Positions 1 through 5,274 are shown, counted from the first letter of the stretch. The stretch: DNA of 8,097 bases from Hyphomicrobiaceae bacterium (GCA_020442235.1 JAGRKQ010000235.1:1-8097); one strand, 5' to 3'. Program-made: numbers and translations. The notes: generated from the sequence alone by a model not told the origin.

Positions 1-1072
1 CCTGACCGCCCAGCGCGTCGAGTTCGGCAAACAGCCCGGCGCGGCGCGCGGCATCAAAATGCGCGGCAATCTCGTCGAGCAGGAGAATGGGCCGAAGGCC
101 GGTGCGGCGGGCAATCATCGCCCCCTGGGCGAGGATCAGCCCGACGAGCAGCGCCTTCTGTTCGCCGGTGGAAGACAGCGCTGCCTCCATGTCCTTCGGG
201 CCATGGCGGACGAGGAGATCGGAGCGGTGCGGACCTTCCAGCGTGCGCCCGGCCTCGCGGTCGCGCGGGCGCCCCTCACGCAGCCGCTCGCGCAGGGCAT
301 CCTCGGCGGCCTCCACCCCGTCTTCGGCGGCCACCGCCTCGATCATCCCCTCGATCGTCAGCGCGGCATGGGGAAAGGCGCTCTGCGTTCCGGCCCTGCG
401 CTCGTTTTCCGCCTTGAGGGCGGTCAGGCAGTCAGCGCGCGCGGCGGCGAGGCACGCGCCGGCGGCGGCAAGTTCGGCTTCCAGCCCTTCAAACCAGTGC
501 GGATCGGCGATGCGTTCGCCAAGCAGCCGGTTGCGCTCGCGCAGCGCCCGCTCATAGGCATTGGCAACGCGCCCGTGGGCGGGATGCAGCGCCAGCGTCA
601 GACGATCCAGAAACCGTCGCCGCTCGCTCGCCGGCGCGGTGAAGAGCCCGTCCATCGCCGGCGTCAGCCAGGCGAGCGCGGCATGGGCGCACAGCGCTTC
701 CTGCGAGGCAGCCGGCGCGCCGTCGATGCGCAGGACCCGCCCGGCCCGTCCGGCCTCAAGCCCGGTTCCGATTGCGACCGGTTCCTCTGCGCCTCCACCC
801 TCAAGGCGGAAGAACAAGGAAAAGCTCTCGGTTCCCTTGGCGGCCATGGCTTCGAGCCGGGCCCGGCGCAGACCCCGGCCCGGCGCCAGGAGCGAGACAG
901 CTTCAAGGATGTTGGTCTTGCCGGCACCGTTCGGCCCGGTGATGACGACCGGGCCTTCGGGCAGGTCGATGCGGGTCTCGGCGTGATTGCGGAAGCCGGT
1001 GAGGGCAAGGGTCGTGACCCGCACCGCGCGCGGCGCGGCGCAATCCGCCGGAGCCTTCGCGTTTTCGCTCAC
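1..1072 (-). CDS. recF: RecF, DNA replication and repair ATPase (C-terminus off the left edge)
   Basis: RecF is an SMC-like ABC ATPase that binds DNA at single-strand gaps and stalled forks and, with RecO and RecR, helps load RecA. The frame is open from a GTG at 1072 to the window edge, giving 357 residues; the family is usually about 360-390, so only a short tail is missing. Walker A GPNGAGKT is at residues 46-53, preceded by the family-typical L-x-G-F-R-N (24-29). The ABC signature SSTGEQKALL begins near residue 300, and Walker B ILLLDE (Asp333, Glu334) is followed by the H-F-D of the D-loop. The GTG start overlaps the dnaN stop in a GTGA arrangement (4 bases shared) with no clear ribosome-binding site of its own, which suggests translational coupling to dnaN. 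A GTG start with ATPase motifs in the expected places makes the call secure. gyrB often follows recF in bacteria but lies outside the window. Confidence 0.96.
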   Translation of the reverse strand, partial: MSENAKAPADCAAPRAVRVTTLALTGFRNHAETRIDLPEGPVVITGPNGAGKTNILEAVSLLAPGRGLRRARLEAMAAKGTESFSLFFRLEGGGAEEPVAIGTGLEAGRAGRVLRIDGAPAASQEALCAHAALAWLTPAMDGLFTAPASERRRFLDRLTLALHPAHGRVANAYERALRERNRLLGERIADPHWFEGLEAELAAAGACLAAARADCLTALKAENERRAGTQSAFPHAALTIEGMIEAVAAEDGVEAAEDALRERLREGRPRDREAGRTLEGPHRSDLLVRHGPKDMEAALSSTGEQKALLVGLILAQGAMIARRTGLRPILLLDEIAAHFDAARRAGLFAELDALGGQ

Positions 1073-2181
1073 ACCCGCATCGGCATCAGGACGTAAAGCG
1101 TATCGGAGCCGTCGGCGTCCTGAATCAGCGTCGGCGCACCGGGGTCGGCGAGCAGGAAGCGGGCGGTGCCGGTTTCCAGCTGGTCGGTGATGTCGAGCAG
1201 ATATTTGGAGTTGAAGCCGATCTCCAGCGCCGGGCCGTCATAATCGGCCACAAGCTCGTCGGTGGCCGAACCGGAATCGGGATTGGTGACGGAGAGCACC
1301 AGCTGTTCGGACGTCAGCGCCATCTTGACCGCGCGCCCGCGCTCGGAGGCAACGGTGGAGACGCGGTCGACGGCGGCGGCAAAGCTCGCCCGGTCGACAT
1401 CCATCACCTTGTCGTTGTTCTGCGGAATGACGCGCTGGTAATCGGGGAAGGTGCCGTCGATCAGTTTGGAGGTCAGGACGACCTCACCGAGGCTGACGCG
1501 GATCTTGGTCGAGGAAAGCTCGATCTGCGCTTCGCCCTCGGCGCCGTCGAGAAGCTTCTGCACCTCGCCGACGGTTTTCTTCGGCACGATGATGCCCGGC
1601 ATGCCTTCAGCGCCGCGCGGCGCGGGCACTTCGGTCTTGGCCAGGCGGTGGCCATCGGTGGCCACGGCCCGCAGGCGCGGCGCGCCCTCTTCCACCGCGT
1701 GCAGGAAGATGCCGTTGAGATAATAGCGCGTCTCTTCCACCGAAATCGCGAACTGGGTGCGGTCGATCAGCCGCTTCAGGTCGCTGACGGGGATGGCGAA
1801 GGCGTGGGAGAACTGGCCGGCGGTGAGATCGGGAAAATCGGATTCCGGCAGGGCCTGAAGCTCGAAGCGGGTGCGGCCCGCCTCGACGGTGAGCGCGCTT
1901 TCGCCGCGCGTTTCCAGCTTGACCTGCGCCCCGTCGGGCAGCTTGCGCACGATGTCGTAGAACATGTGCGCGGGCACCGTCGTCGCGCCGCTGTCCTCGG
2001 TCATCGCCGCGACCTGCTCCACCGCCTCCAGATCCAGGTCCGTCGCCTTGAGCCGCAGCCCCGCGCCATCGGCCCTCAGCGCCACATTGGAGAGGATCGG
2101 AATGGTGTTGCGGCGCTCGACGACCCGGTGAATGCGGGCCAGCGACTTCAGCAGATGGGCGCGCTCCAGAATAACCTTCAT
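1069..2181 (-). CDS. dnaN: DNA polymerase III beta subunit (sliding clamp)
   Basis: The beta clamp is a ring-shaped homodimer that tethers polymerase III and other clamp-binding proteins to DNA. The predicted product is 370 residues, the normal length, and should fold as three similar domains of about 120 residues each. The N-terminus MKVILERAHLLKSL followed by HRVVERRNTIPILSN is characteristic, as are TDLDLEAVE, the central ATDGHRLA motif, FPDYQRVIP, and the C-terminal YVLMPMR, which forms part of the peptide-binding pocket. I chose the ATG at 2181 over a TTG two codons upstream (2187), because family members start at M-K-V and an AAGG lies about 10 bases before the ATG. It lies 200 bases downstream of dnaA on the same strand and overlaps recF, so it can be read through from dnaA or from a promoter in the spacer. 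The gene contains the only three GANTC sites I see outside the 4845-5008 cluster (1122, 1274, 1841). Confidence 0.98.
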   Translation of the reverse strand: MKVILERAHLLKSLARIHRVVERRNTIPILSNVALRADGAGLRLKATDLDLEAVEQVAAMTEDSGATTVPAHMFYDIVRKLPDGAQVKLETRGESALTVEAGRTRFELQALPESDFPDLTAGQFSHAFAIPVSDLKRLIDRTQFAISVEETRYYLNGIFLHAVEEGAPRLRAVATDGHRLAKTEVPAPRGAEGMPGIIVPKKTVGEVQKLLDGAEGEAQIELSSTKIRVSLGEVVLTSKLIDGTFPDYQRVIPQNNDKVMDVDRASFAAAVDRVSTVASERGRAVKMALTSEQLVLSVTNPDSGSATDELVADYDGPALEIGFNSKYLLDITDQLETGTARFLLADPGAPTLIQDADGSDTLYVLMPMRV

Positions 2182-2270
2182 GACCAAACGACCTTACCGC
2201 ACCTTGCGCGGAGGGCGCGCAAGCCATGTGGCGCCGGTCCGCATCCATCGGGAGAAGCAGCGCCGAAGGG

Positions 2271-2356
2271 GCCGGCGGCAGAACGCGCCGGCGGTGGACG
2301 CCGCGGGAGGCGCACTTTGGCCGACCGCGCGGCACCTTGCAAGGCCCGCCGCCTTG
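2271..2356 (-). other. dnaA-dnaN spacer dyads
   Basis: The 200-base spacer between dnaA and dnaN (2182-2381) has no credible ORF. It contains two hairpin-forming dyads. One is GCCGGCG / CGCCGGC (2271-2277 and 2286-2292, 8-base loop). The other is CAAGGC / GCCTTG (2340-2345 and 2351-2356, 5-base loop), which overlaps the 10-bp palindrome CCTTGCAAGG (2335-2344). Neither is followed by a T run on the minus strand, so they are not convincing intrinsic terminators. They could be attenuating or mRNA-processing structures, or simply chance in GC-rich DNA. I saw no clear promoter for dnaN. Confidence 0.3.
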
Positions 2357-2381
2357 GCGAAATGGCGCATTTTTGCCGGTT

Positions 2382-3860
2382 TTACAGCTGTTCCAGCTCG
2401 CGCTTCAGGCATTCCACGTCATGCTTGAGCTGGGCATCCTTTTCCAGATGCTCCTCGATCTTGCGCACCGCGTGCAGAACGGTGGTGTGATCGCGGCCGG
2501 AAAAGCGCTTGCCGATGTCCGGCAGCGAGCGCAGCGTCAGCACCTTGGCCAGATACATCGCCACCTGGCGCGGCAGAACGATGTTCTTCTGCCGGCGGGC
2601 GGCCAGAAGATCCTGGCGCGACAGATTGTAGTAGCGCGCGACGACCTTCTGGATGTCTTCCACGCGCACCTTGGAGAGATCGCGCGGGCGCACCAGATAG
2701 GACAGAAGCTCCGGAACGCTCTGGGCATCGAGGGCGCGCTCGCCAAGCCGCACCTCGGCCAGAAGCCGGTTGAAGGCACCATCCAGATCGCGGCCATTGG
2801 TGTCGATCATGCGGGCAACGCCGGCCAGAACCTCGTCGGAGATCGCCGCCGCCTCGCGCGGGGCCAAGCCCGCCCGGCGCTGGCCGACCATTTCCAGGCG
2901 CGTCTCATAATCCGGCACCCCGACCTCGACGGTCAGGCCCGAGGCCAGACGCGACGTGATGCGCCGGTCGACGGCGTCGAGTTCCACCGGGGCGCGGTCG
3001 GCCGCGACCACCACGGTGCGCCCACCATCCAGAAGGGCGTTGACGATGTGGCCGAACTCGTCGGGCAGCACCCGTCCGCCAAGGAACTGGATGTCGTCGA
3101 CGAGGAAGACGTCGATGCCGCGCAGCATTTCCTTGAAGGCCGGGGCGGTCTTCTTGGAGAGCGCCGCGGCAAACTCGGTCATGAAGCGCTCCGCCGTCAG
3201 ATAGACGACATTGCGGCCGCGGGTGCGGGCCTCATGGCCGATCGCCTGCAACAGATGCGTCTTGCCGAGGCCGACGCCGCCATGAACGAAGAGCGGATTG
3301 AAGGGCAATGTGCCGCTGCCGGAGGCGACCTCGCGCGCGGCGCGCCAGGCGAAACGGTTGGACGCGCCAATCACGAAGCTGTCGAAGGTCAGGGCTGGAT
3401 CGAGCGGCGAGCCGGCGCGCGGGCGGGCGGGTGCTGCGGCAGGCGCCGGAGCGGCGGAGACGATGTCCTCGGCCGGCCGGGCCTGCGGGACAGTCTTGGG
3501 CCGCGCACCGGCATTCTGGCGCACGCGCACCTCGACCGAAATCAGATCGGCGATCTCCTGCTGCCAAAGGGCGCGCAGCCGATCATGGTGATTGTTCATG
3601 ATCCAGGAGCGCAGGAAGGGTGTTGCGACGGAGACAACGGCGACACGCCCGCTCACATCCTCGAACATCATGGAAGAGAACCAGGAGGAATAAAGATCCT
3701 CGCCCAGCTCGATGCGAAGACGGCGCTGGACGCGCTCGAAGGTCGCGCGCGGATCGCTCACAGCCCGCCCTCCCGGCCGACCGGCGCCATCGTCCACATC
3801 GCCGCTTTCATCGCGTTCGAGAACATTCGCCAAGCCCCCTTTCAGACCCATCCCCGTCAT
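2382..3860 (-). CDS. dnaA: Chromosomal replication initiator protein DnaA
   Basis: DnaA is the AAA+ initiator that binds origin DnaA boxes, opens the duplex and recruits the helicase. From the ATG at 3860 it has 492 residues. The order is: a poorly conserved N-terminal extension (1-33); domain I (about 35-110, with LGEDLYSSWF and FLRSWI); an Ala/Pro-rich domain II linker (about 115-150); the AAA+ domain from LTFDSFVIG (about 157); and the DNA-binding domain IV (about 400-492). Walker A GGVGLGKT is at 194-201, Walker B VFLVDDIQ at 251-258, and a sensor-II-like NGRDLDGAFNRL near 355-366. The domain IV signature GRDHTTVLHAVRKI is at 455-468. The ATG has a GAGGGG ribosome-binding site about 9 bases upstream. 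A GTG at 3761 (codon 34) has an equally good GGGAGGG six bases upstream and would yield a 459-residue protein starting right at domain I, so the start is uncertain. The rhodanese gene lies 140 bases upstream on the same strand. Confidence 0.98.
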   Translation of the reverse strand: MTGMGLKGGLANVLERDESGDVDDGAGRPGGRAVSDPRATFERVQRRLRIELGEDLYSSWFSSMMFEDVSGRVAVVSVATPFLRSWIMNNHHDRLRALWQQEIADLISVEVRVRQNAGARPKTVPQARPAEDIVSAAPAPAAAPARPRAGSPLDPALTFDSFVIGASNRFAWRAAREVASGSGTLPFNPLFVHGGVGLGKTHLLQAIGHEARTRGRNVVYLTAERFMTEFAAALSKKTAPAFKEMLRGIDVFLVDDIQFLGGRVLPDEFGHIVNALLDGGRTVVVAADRAPVELDAVDRRITSRLASGLTVEVGVPDYETRLEMVGQRRAGLAPREAAAISDEVLAGVARMIDTNGRDLDGAFNRLLAEVRLGERALDAQSVPELLSYLVRPRDLSKVRVEDIQKVVARYYNLSRQDLLAARRQKNIVLPRQVAMYLAKVLTLRSLPDIGKRFSGRDHTTVLHAVRKIEEHLEKDAQLKHDVECLKRELEQL

Positions 3861-3870
3861 ATTCTGCTTC

Positions 3871-3900
3871 CCCTCAAAGCCTTTGCCCTCAAAGCCTTTG
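3871..3900. repeat. 15-bp tandem duplication in the dnaA leader
   Basis: Two exact head-to-tail copies of CCCTCAAAGCCTTTG (plus strand) lie at 3871-3885 and 3886-3900, starting 10 bases upstream of the dnaA ATG. Each copy includes an 11-base dyad, CAAAG-C-CTTTG. On the coding (minus) strand the copy nearest the gene supplies most of the GAGGGG ribosome-binding site (3870-3875), so the duplicated unit carries a second potential binding site 15 bases further upstream. Any function in translation or protein binding is inference; a recent slippage duplication is the simplest origin. Confidence 0.8.
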
Positions 3901-3956
3901 CCGTTCCGGCATTCAACCCTCTGGCTTGCACCGTCCGGCCCAAACTGGCGCGCCGG

Positions 3957-3973
3957 TCACATCCTGGATGTGA
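3957..3973. promoter_or_regulatory. 17-bp perfect dyad upstream of dnaA (possible operator)
   Basis: TCACATCC-T-GGATGTGA is a perfect 8-1-8 inverted repeat in the 140-base interval between the rhodanese stop and the dnaA start, about 100 bases before the dnaA ATG. It has no T run on the minus strand, so an operator fits better than a terminator. The half-sites are in the opposite orientation to a CRP site (TGTGA-N6-TCACA). I cannot name a regulator. Confidence 0.5.
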
Positions 3974-4000
3974 ACCGCCCCTGCCGCGCCCGCCGCCAGC

Positions 4001-4426
4001 CTATCCCTGCCGCCAGGGAAGACCCGCCGCCTTCCACCCCGCGCTGCGCCCGCGATGGTTTTCCTCGTCGAGCGGACCCTCAAAACCATCGGCGATGTTG
4101 AAGACCCGGGTATAACCGGCCGCCGTCAACGCCCTTGCCGCCGCCGCCGACCGCGCCCCCGAGCGGCACAGGCAATAGATCGCCCGCTCTTTGTCCTCAC
4201 CGGCCCAAGCGGCGGCATCGGCGACGAAGGCCGCATTGACCTCTCCGCCGGGAAAGCGCTGCCACTCGACCGTCGCGGCGCGCCGCTCCAGCGTCGACAG
4301 GTCCGGCAGGCCGACGAAGTTCCACTCCGCCATGGTGCGCACATCAAGCAGCAGCGCGCCCTCATCCGAGGCAAGCGCCTTCCAGGCCTCCACCGATGTC
4401 ACGTCGCCGGCATATTCCGCAGCCAT
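4001..4426 (-). CDS. Single-domain rhodanese-like protein (putative sulfurtransferase)
   Basis: The predicted product is a 141-residue cytoplasmic protein with one rhodanese domain and no signal peptide. Rhodanese domains carry a persulfide on an active-site cysteine and pass sulfur to acceptors such as cyanide, thiols or other proteins; the physiological acceptor here is unknown. The N-terminal part shows ALLLDVRTMAEWNFVGLPD (about 24-42), the CH2-A-like rhodanese motif. The active-site loop is C-R-S-G-A-R-S, with catalytic Cys87 and the loop-closing Arg92. The C-terminal FNIADGFEGPLD and GWKAAGLPWRQG are the usual end of this subfamily. Start: the ATG at 4426 has a GGGGG about 10 bases upstream; the open frame extends further upstream, but that stretch is low-complexity and unlike the family. 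It has the same orientation as dnaA, 140 bases before it, so cotranscription is possible. Its place between rpsT and dnaA is unexpected, since those two are neighbours in Caulobacter. Confidence 0.93.
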   Translation of the reverse strand: MAAEYAGDVTSVEAWKALASDEGALLLDVRTMAEWNFVGLPDLSTLERRAATVEWQRFPGGEVNAAFVADAAAWAGEDKERAIYCLCRSGARSAAAARALTAAGYTRVFNIADGFEGPLDEENHRGRSAGWKAAGLPWRQG

Positions 4427-4659
4427 GCCTCGACCCCCGTCCTGTGTCCGGCCCGTTGGACCGAACCCGCCTCCTCCAGCCGACCTCCGCAAGATCGGCG
4501 CCGGCACAAGATCAATGCCGGCCTGCGCTCCACCCCGGCAGCCCGCAGGATGGTGCGTTGAAGTCCTGTCGTATCGCACAGAAACAGCACCCGCCGCTTT
4601 TCTGGAAACGGTCGGCGAATGATGCGATCTGGCGAAATCCGGGCCCGCAGACCTTCGCT

Positions 4660-4678
4660 GTAAAACGGCCCGTTTTAC
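4660..4678. promoter_or_regulatory. 19-bp perfect palindrome upstream of the rhodanese gene
   Basis: GTAAAACGG-C-CCGTTTTAC is a perfect 9-1-9 dyad, 234 bases upstream of the rhodanese ATG at the left edge of the A+T-rich part of the non-coding block. On the plus strand CCGG-GCA-CCGG and five Ts follow (to 4694), but no plus-strand gene ends here. On the minus strand there is no T run after it. A binding site for a dimeric repressor acting on leftward transcription is the most natural reading. No regulator is identifiable from the window. Confidence 0.5.
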
Positions 4679-4727
4679 CGGGCACCGGGTTTTTGTCCTG
4701 ACGATTGCTCAATTCACATGAAGTAAA

Positions 4728-4742
4728 TTAGAGTTCGCTTAA
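4728..4742. promoter_or_regulatory. CtrA-like box TTAG-N7-TTAA
   Basis: TTAG-AGTTCGC-TTAA matches the CtrA consensus TTAA-N7-TTAA at 7 of 8 fixed positions. CtrA is the alphaproteobacterial response regulator that represses replication initiation and controls cell-cycle promoters. The box is in the left A+T-rich stretch. The call rests on motif match and context only. Confidence 0.45.
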
Positions 4743-4788
4743 AGACATAAACCCGCTTTCTTTGACGCTTTACATTGAATGGTCTTGA

Positions 4789-4917
4789 GAGAACCTCAGG
4801 ACGGTTTGGAGCATACAAAGCGGGGGGGATCACTGCAATGCCCAGAATCCGATTCATTGGCCTTGACTCTTGTGGCCTGAGGCGTTCTCCGCACCCCGGA
4901 ATCGGGCCCGTGCGGAG
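4789..4917. repeat. Long-range stem plus adjacent hairpin
   Basis: GAGAACCTCAGG (4789-4800) is complementary to CCTGAGGCGTTCTC (4876-4889) with a 2-base bulge, enclosing 75 bases. Directly adjoining is a second hairpin: CTCCGCAC (4887-4894) pairs perfectly with GTGCGGAG (4910-4917) around an inner CCCG-GAAT-CGGG. The two stems share three bases, so they stack or compete. The structure could form in RNA from either strand or as a DNA cruciform. A -35-like TTGACG at 4762-4767 on the plus strand lacks a good -10 partner. I found no match to a structured RNA that I know. Confidence 0.4.
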
Positions 4918-5008
4918 CTATCTTATTGAGACTCCGCCGATTCATTTTCAGGCCCTCAGGGCCGGAGCGGGCAAAGTTTTTTTCGCGCTCCCGCTAAGCC
5001 GCTGATTC
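4845..5008. promoter_or_regulatory. Cluster of seven GANTC (CcrM-type) methylation sites
   Basis: GANTC occurs at 4845, 4851, 4865, 4899, 4930, 4939 and 5004. Less than one would be expected in 164 bases of random sequence, and I find only three others in the window. CcrM methylates the adenine of GANTC late in the alphaproteobacterial cell cycle, so clustered sites can report passage of the replication fork. Two sites form a dyad, GAATC-C-GATTC (4845-4855). The 10-mer CCGATTCATT, containing a site, is directly repeated at 4849-4858 and 4937-4946. The motif count is certain; the biological role is inferred. Confidence 0.7.
4951..4983 (+). terminator. Possible plus-strand terminator
   Basis: The hairpin GGCCC-TCA-GGGCC (4951-4963) can be extended by an outer CTCCG / CGGAG pairing (4932-4936 and 4963-4967). 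Seven Ts follow at 4977-4983. The gap of about 13 bases between hairpin and T run makes it a poor intrinsic terminator, and no annotated plus-strand gene ends here. It would make sense only if the structured segment upstream is transcribed rightward. Confidence 0.25.
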
Positions 5009-5079
5009 TGCGTCCGCAGACGGAAGAATGGCTTGAAACAGGCCTCCGACCATCTTGTAACGATTTGCCAGATAAAGTT

Positions 5080-5088
5080 TTTTCCAGA
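5080..5088 (+). promoter_or_regulatory. DnaA-box-like 9-mer
   Basis: TTTTCCAGA differs from the relaxed consensus TTWTNCACA at one position (G for C at position 8) and from strict TTATCCACA at two. It lies in the right A+T-rich stretch. A weaker candidate, CAATTCACA (4710-4718), matches 7 of 9. Single imperfect boxes are common by chance, so the call depends on context. Confidence 0.25.
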
Positions 5089-5104
5089 AAATAAGCGTTT
5101 TTAC

Positions 5105-5119
5105 TTAAGGCATATTTAC
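5105..5119. promoter_or_regulatory. CtrA-like box TTAA-N7-TTAC
   Basis: TTAA-GGCATAT-TTAC matches the CtrA consensus at 7 of 8 fixed positions, within the right A+T-rich stretch, about 155 bases downstream of the rpsT stop. With the box at 4728-4742 it brackets the GANTC cluster. Confidence 0.45.
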
Positions 5120-5230
5120 GCAGCCATGACAGAAAACGGCGCAAGCATTTCTGCCTACGCCGGACCGGTCCCGGAAGGCGCAGCTTCCAAGTCTTCAGCA
5201 ATGTTACGAAGGAAAGACGGGCAAGGGTTC

Positions 5231-5267
5231 GCCGCGCGGCATGCGGTTGCTTGTCGCGCGGCAACCG
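5231..5267 (-). terminator. Alternative stem-loops just after rpsT
   Basis: Within 45 bases of the rpsT stop, CGGTTGC (5244-5250) can pair with GCAACCG (5261-5267), and GCCGCGCG (5231-5238) with CGCGCGGC (5255-5262). The two pairings share bases and exclude each other. No U run follows on the minus strand, so this is at best a weak or factor-dependent terminator, or a 3'-end stabilising structure. Confidence 0.35.
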
Positions 5268-5274
5268 GGCGTTG

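Larger units (their letters stand above)
4685..5120. other. Origin-like or cell-cycle regulatory region in the rpsT-rhodanese gap
   Basis: Positions 4427-5274 (848 bases) hold no credible gene. Within this block, 4685-5120 combines two A+T-rich stretches (about 4690-4795 and 5050-5120; 5058-5119 is about 70% A+T by my count), a GANTC cluster between them, a CtrA-like box in each stretch and one DnaA-box-like 9-mer. That set of elements is known from the Caulobacter origin and from CcrM/CtrA/DnaA-controlled promoters. Against an origin: no strict TTATCCACA box is visible, and mapped alphaproteobacterial origins often sit at hemE, which is absent here. The rest of the block (4427-4659 and 5121-5230) shows nothing I can assign. 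Confidence 0.45.

Noticed and set aside
59..1096. Long plus-strand open frame antisense to recF
   Set aside because: It is Arg/Gly/Pro-rich and has no recognisable domain. The opposite strand encodes RecF with all its ATPase motifs. Long antisense frames are expected in high-GC DNA.
2182..2187. TTG start for dnaN two codons upstream
   Set aside because: DnaN proteins begin M-K-V; the ATG at 2181 fits the family and the ribosome-binding spacing.
2361..2375. AAATG-GCG-CATTT mini-hairpin with T run near the dnaA stop
   Set aside because: The T run follows on the plus strand, opposite to dnaA, and the stem is only five A+T-rich pairs, so it is not a credible dnaA terminator.
3957..3973. CRP/FNR-type site before dnaA
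   Set aside because: The half-sites are inverted relative to TGTGA-N6-TCACA and the centre is 7 bases, so it is not a CRP-family match.
2226..4115. 629-codon plus-strand open frame antisense to dnaA
   Set aside because: It is a shadow of dnaA and the rhodanese end. Its translation has no family motif, while the minus strand carries an intact DnaA.
4775..5005. Small plus-strand ORF (76 codons) in the non-coding block
   Set aside because: It has a TTG start without a convincing ribosome-binding site and no known motif, and the stretch is dominated by dyads and GANTC sites. I treat it as non-coding.
4427..5274. Known structured RNAs (SRP RNA, tmRNA, RNase P RNA, 6S)
   Set aside because: I looked for the SRP GGAAGCAGCC-type loop and for tmRNA/RNase P core motifs and saw none. 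The paired ends resemble 6S only superficially, so no RNA gene is named.
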